Below, one piece after another: positions 61,556 through 64,000 of a stretch of 64,000 nt of DNA. Under the pieces are notes generated by a model that was given only the letters and a program-made list of their open reading frames with translations, was not told the DNA's origin and ran no database searches. How positions within the stretch are numbered: the stretch's first letter is position 1; every line of letters begins with the position of its first letter. Made by a program: the position numbers and the translations under genes. Origin of the DNA: Streptomyces liliiviolaceus (lineage in GTDB: Bacteria; Actinomycetota; Actinomycetes; Streptomycetales; Streptomycetaceae); contig NZ_JAGPYQ010000001.1 in the NCBI RefSeq assembly GCF_018070025.1, positions 2,418,001 through 2,482,000 on the forward strand, read 5' to 3'.

Positions 61556-62977
61556 ATGAGCCGTATCGAAGCCCGACCCGATGAAGACACCGTGGCGGTG
61601 GGCAGCCCCCGCGATCGCCTCACCGAACGTCTCCTCACGGGCCTGCCGGCCGAGGCGGTCCTCACCGACCCCGACGTCACCGGCTCGTACGCCAACGACA
61701 TGGCCAGCTTCTGCGAGGCGGGCACCCCTGCCGTCGTCGTGCTGCCGCGCACGGTCGAACAGGTCCAGCACGTCATGCGCACCGCGACAGCCCTCCGTGT
61801 CCCGGTGGTCCCGCAGGGCGCCCGCACGGGTCTCTCCGGAGCGGCCAACGCCTCAGAGGGCTGCATCGTGCTGTCCCTGACCAAGATGGACCGCATCCTG
61901 GAGATCAGCCCCGTGGACCGGATCGCGGTGGTCGAGCCGGGCGTCATCAACGCCACGCTCTCCCGCGCCGTCAACGAACACGGCCTCTACTACCCGCCGG
62001 ACCCCTCCAGCTGGGAGATGTGCACCATCGGCGGCAACATCGGCACGGCCTCGGGCGGCCTGTGCTGTGTGAAGTACGGAGTGACGGCCGAGTACGTCCT
62101 CGGCCTGGACGTCGTCCTCGCGGACGGCCGCCTGATGTCGACCGGCCGCCGCACCGCGAAGGGCGTCGCGGGATACGACCTGACGCGCCTGTTCGTCGGC
62201 TCGGAGGGCTCACTCGGCATCGTCGTACGGGCCACGCTCGCCCTGAAACCCCAACCGCCCCAACAGCTCGTCCTGGCGGCGGAGTTCCCCTCCGGGGCGG
62301 CGGCCTGCGACGCGGTCTGCCGGATCATGGAGGGCGGACATGTGCCGTCCCTCCTCGAACTGATGGATCGCACCACGGTGAAGGCCGTCAACGACATGGC
62401 GCACATGGGCCTCCCGGAGAGCACCGAGGCCCTGCTCCTCGCCGCCTTCGACACCCACGACCCCGCCGCGGACCTCGCCGCGGTCGGCGCGCTGTGCGAG
62501 GCGGCGGGCGCCACCCAGGTCGTACCGGCGGAGGACGCGGCCGAGTCGGAACTGCTGCTCCAGGCCCGCCGGCTGTCCCTCACGGGCCTTGAGGCGGTCA
62601 AGGGCACGACGATGATCGACGACGTGTGCGTCCCGCGCTCCAGGCTCGCCGAGATGCTCGAAGGCGTCGACCGGATCGCCGAGAAGTACCGGCTGACCAT
62701 CGGCGTCGTGGCCCACGCGGGCGACGGCAACACCCACCCGACCGTCTGCTTCGACGCGAGCGACCCCGACGAGTCCCGGCGCGCCCGCGAGTCCTTCGAC
62801 GAGATCATGGCCCTCGGCCTGGAACTCGGCGGCACGATCACCGGCGAGCACGGCGTGGGCGTCCTCAAGAAGGAGTGGCTGGCCCGCGAGATCGGCCCGG
62901 TCGGCGTCGAGATGCAACGGGCGGTGAAAACAGCTTTCGACCCCCTGGGCATCCTGAACCCGGGAAAACTCTTCTGA
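61556..62977 (+). CDS. FAD-linked oxidase (GlcD / D-lactate dehydrogenase type)
   Basis: A 473-residue flavoprotein. FAD-binding PCMH domain: TPAVVVLPRTVEQVQHVMRTATALRVPVVPQGARTGLSGAAN and CTIGGNIGTASGGLCCVKYGVT. C-terminal domain: VVAHAGDGNTHPTVCF (His ligands of the active site), GTITGEHGVGVLKKEWL and FDPLGILNPGKLF. Oxidises a 2-hydroxy acid (glycolate or D-lactate) to the keto acid. ATG at 61556; divergent from the TPR gene. Confidence 0.93.
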   Translation: MSRIEARPDEDTVAVGSPRDRLTERLLTGLPAEAVLTDPDVTGSYANDMASFCEAGTPAVVVLPRTVEQVQHVMRTATALRVPVVPQGARTGLSGAANASEGCIVLSLTKMDRILEISPVDRIAVVEPGVINATLSRAVNEHGLYYPPDPSSWEMCTIGGNIGTASGGLCCVKYGVTAEYVLGLDVVLADGRLMSTGRRTAKGVAGYDLTRLFVGSEGSLGIVVRATLALKPQPPQQLVLAAEFPSGAAACDAVCRIMEGGHVPSLLELMDRTTVKAVNDMAHMGLPESTEALLLAAFDTHDPAADLAAVGALCEAAGATQVVPAEDAAESELLLQARRLSLTGLEAVKGTTMIDDVCVPRSRLAEMLEGVDRIAEKYRLTIGVVAHAGDGNTHPTVCFDASDPDESRRARESFDEIMALGLELGGTITGEHGVGVLKKEWLAREIGPVGVEMQRAVKTAFDPLGILNPGKLF

Positions 62978-63025
62978 CGGAACTCTCCCCCTCCCGTCCC
63001 TCTCCCCTCTCCTCTCTCCCCTCTC

Positions 63026-63574
63026 TCACTCCCCGTCCTCGGACTCGTCGGAGGGCCACGGGTCGCTCAGCCACAGATCGTCGGCCGGGGCCGGCGCGAG
63101 CAGCTCGGCGAGGCCGTCGTCGAGACCGAGCCGAGCGGCCTCGGTGCCCGGCGGGACCGCCCGCAGCGTGCGCTCCAGCCACGCCGACACCTGCGCGGCG
63201 GGTGCTTCCAGCAGGGCGTCCCCGTCGGGCGAACTCAGCGCCATCAGGACGACGCCCCGCCCGCCGACCTTCGTCGGCCACGCCCGCACATCCCCGTGCC
63301 CGCACGGCCGGAACACCCCCTCGACGAGCAGTTCCCGCGCGAAGGTCCAGCTGACGGGGTGGTCGCTGCCGATGTGGAAGGTGACGTGGACGGCGTACGG
63401 ATCGTCGCTGCGGTAACTCAGCCGAGCCGGCACGGGGATGCTGCGTTCGGGGGACAGCACCAGCTTGAGCTCCAGCTCCCGTTCCACCACGGTCGTGTCG
63501 CTGTCCCTGTCCCTGTCGCGGTCTCTGCCGCCGTTCCGGCCGTCGTTCAGATCGTTGTTCACGTCGTTGCTCAT
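63026..63574 (-). CDS. ssgG: SsgA-like protein (probable SsgG)
   Basis: A 182-residue SALP. The SsgA core is clear: ELELKLVLSPERSIPVPARLSYRSDDPYAVHVTFHIGSDHPVSWTFARELLVEGVFRPCGHGDVRAWPT. An unusual N-terminal extension (residues 5-28) is made of Asn/Asp and RDRDRD repeats. SALPs guide septum placement and spore division in Streptomyces. Name is from gene neighbourhood (after hpd/FAD oxidase). Good AGAGGAAG eight bases before the ATG. No close partner on the same strand. Confidence 0.9.
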   Translation of the reverse strand: MSNDVNNDLNDGRNGGRDRDRDRDSDTTVVERELELKLVLSPERSIPVPARLSYRSDDPYAVHVTFHIGSDHPVSWTFARELLVEGVFRPCGHGDVRAWPTKVGGRGVVLMALSSPDGDALLEAPAAQVSAWLERTLRAVPPGTEAARLGLDDGLAELLAPAPADDLWLSDPWPSDESEDGE

Positions 63575-63838
63575 ACGGTCCGCTTCCTCTCGCGTGCGGG
63601 ACCCGAGGAGCGGGCCCGTACGAGTGGAGAGGCCGTGCGGGCCCCAGCATTACGCCGGTTCGGAGAACTTTTTTCGCGGGGTCCCCGGACCGTCACGCGT
63701 ATACCGCGCGGAGGCCGGAAAAGGTGGGGGAACCGCGCTCGAAGGGGGTAGGTACACCAGGAGCGGCAGTGGCGGTTGCGCCCGTCTGATAAATGTGGAC
63801 GCTCAACACGACCCCCGAGCAGATACGGGACGACGGAC

Positions 63839-64000
63839 ATGAGCGCCCCAACCCCGGCCCCCGGCGACGACAGGCCCCGCGAGGGGTACTACCCGGACCC
63901 GTCCATTCCTGGATATGTCCGGTACTGGAACGGCGCCGCATGGGTGCCGGGCACCAGCCGGCCGGCGCCCGGCGGCGACCCGGCAGCCTCGGCCGCCGCG
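63839..64000 (+). CDS. DUF2510 protein, 3' part outside window
   Basis: 54 residues are visible: after a Pro-rich start comes REGYYPDPSIPGYVRYWNGAAWVPG, the DUF2510 signature, usually at the N-terminus of RDD or other membrane proteins. GGGA lies about ten bases before ATG 63839. The gene continues past base 64000. Divergent from the SsgA-like gene; the 260-base gap holds no recognised gene. Confidence 0.82.
   Translation, partial: MSAPTPAPGDDRPREGYYPDPSIPGYVRYWNGAAWVPGTSRPAPGGDPAASAAA

Overview
The window is chromosomal DNA from a Streptomyces-type actinomycete. GC is very high, GTG and TTG starts are common, and genes overlap by ATGA or GTGA. It carries the genus-typical genes ssgG-like, nnaR-like, matAB-like, hupA, DUF397/HTH pairs and DUF3039. 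Gene order matches, from memory, the S. coelicolor SCO2965 to SCO2923 core region read in descending order. I see no insertion sequence, integrase, prophage, CRISPR array or antibiotic megasynthase.

Layout. 1-4354: an alpha-xyloside/oligosaccharide ABC uptake operon with a GH31 enzyme, behind two palindromes of LacI-operator type, then a block of the GC-rich intergenic repeat. 4355-6735: MFS exporter divergent from a LysR regulator. 6891-11853: a three-gene matAB-like exopolysaccharide operon (single-pass membrane protein, deacetylase/glycosyltransferase, acyltransferase). 12068-19324: a lipoprotein, a secreted protein, a 1526-aa RHS polymorphic toxin and two immunity-type genes. 19419-21130: DUF397, XRE/DUF5753 regulator and ATP-binding anti-sigma-like protein with two palindromes between the divergent genes. 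21445-24225: narK and nnaR (nitrate). 24292-29963: DUF1772, CGNR regulator, ECF sigma with zinc anti-sigma, HelD-like RNA polymerase recycling ATPase. 30120-35623: a possible small RNA, malic enzyme, a second repeat block, hupA, murA, YqgE/AlgH and DUF3039.

35984-40947: an amino-sugar ABC uptake operon ending in a GH20 beta-N-acetylhexosaminidase, preceded by a strong DasR-type dre site, so probably chitin-oligosaccharide catabolism. 41225-46049: three-subunit xanthine dehydrogenase-type molybdoenzyme whose 2Fe-2S subunit carries a ~345-residue disordered extension. 46073-48135: P-loop kinase and a tandem SUKH-4 protein with a PafBC/RecA-independent DNA-damage promoter motif. 48217-48288: tRNA-Cys(GCA), minus strand. 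48501-53041: MFS transporter, XPB-like helicase, IclR regulator. 53042-58005: third repeat block, Lon-domain protease and a four-gene glycine-betaine-type (OpuC/ProU) ABC operon. 58036-64000: Lrp/AsnC regulator divergent from hpd, a long inverted repeat, TPR protein, FAD-linked oxidase, SsgA-like protein and the start of a DUF2510 protein.

Neither sugar operon encodes its own ATPase; in Streptomyces the shared ATPase MsiK usually energises such systems. All functions come from reading motifs and gene order; no database search was run.
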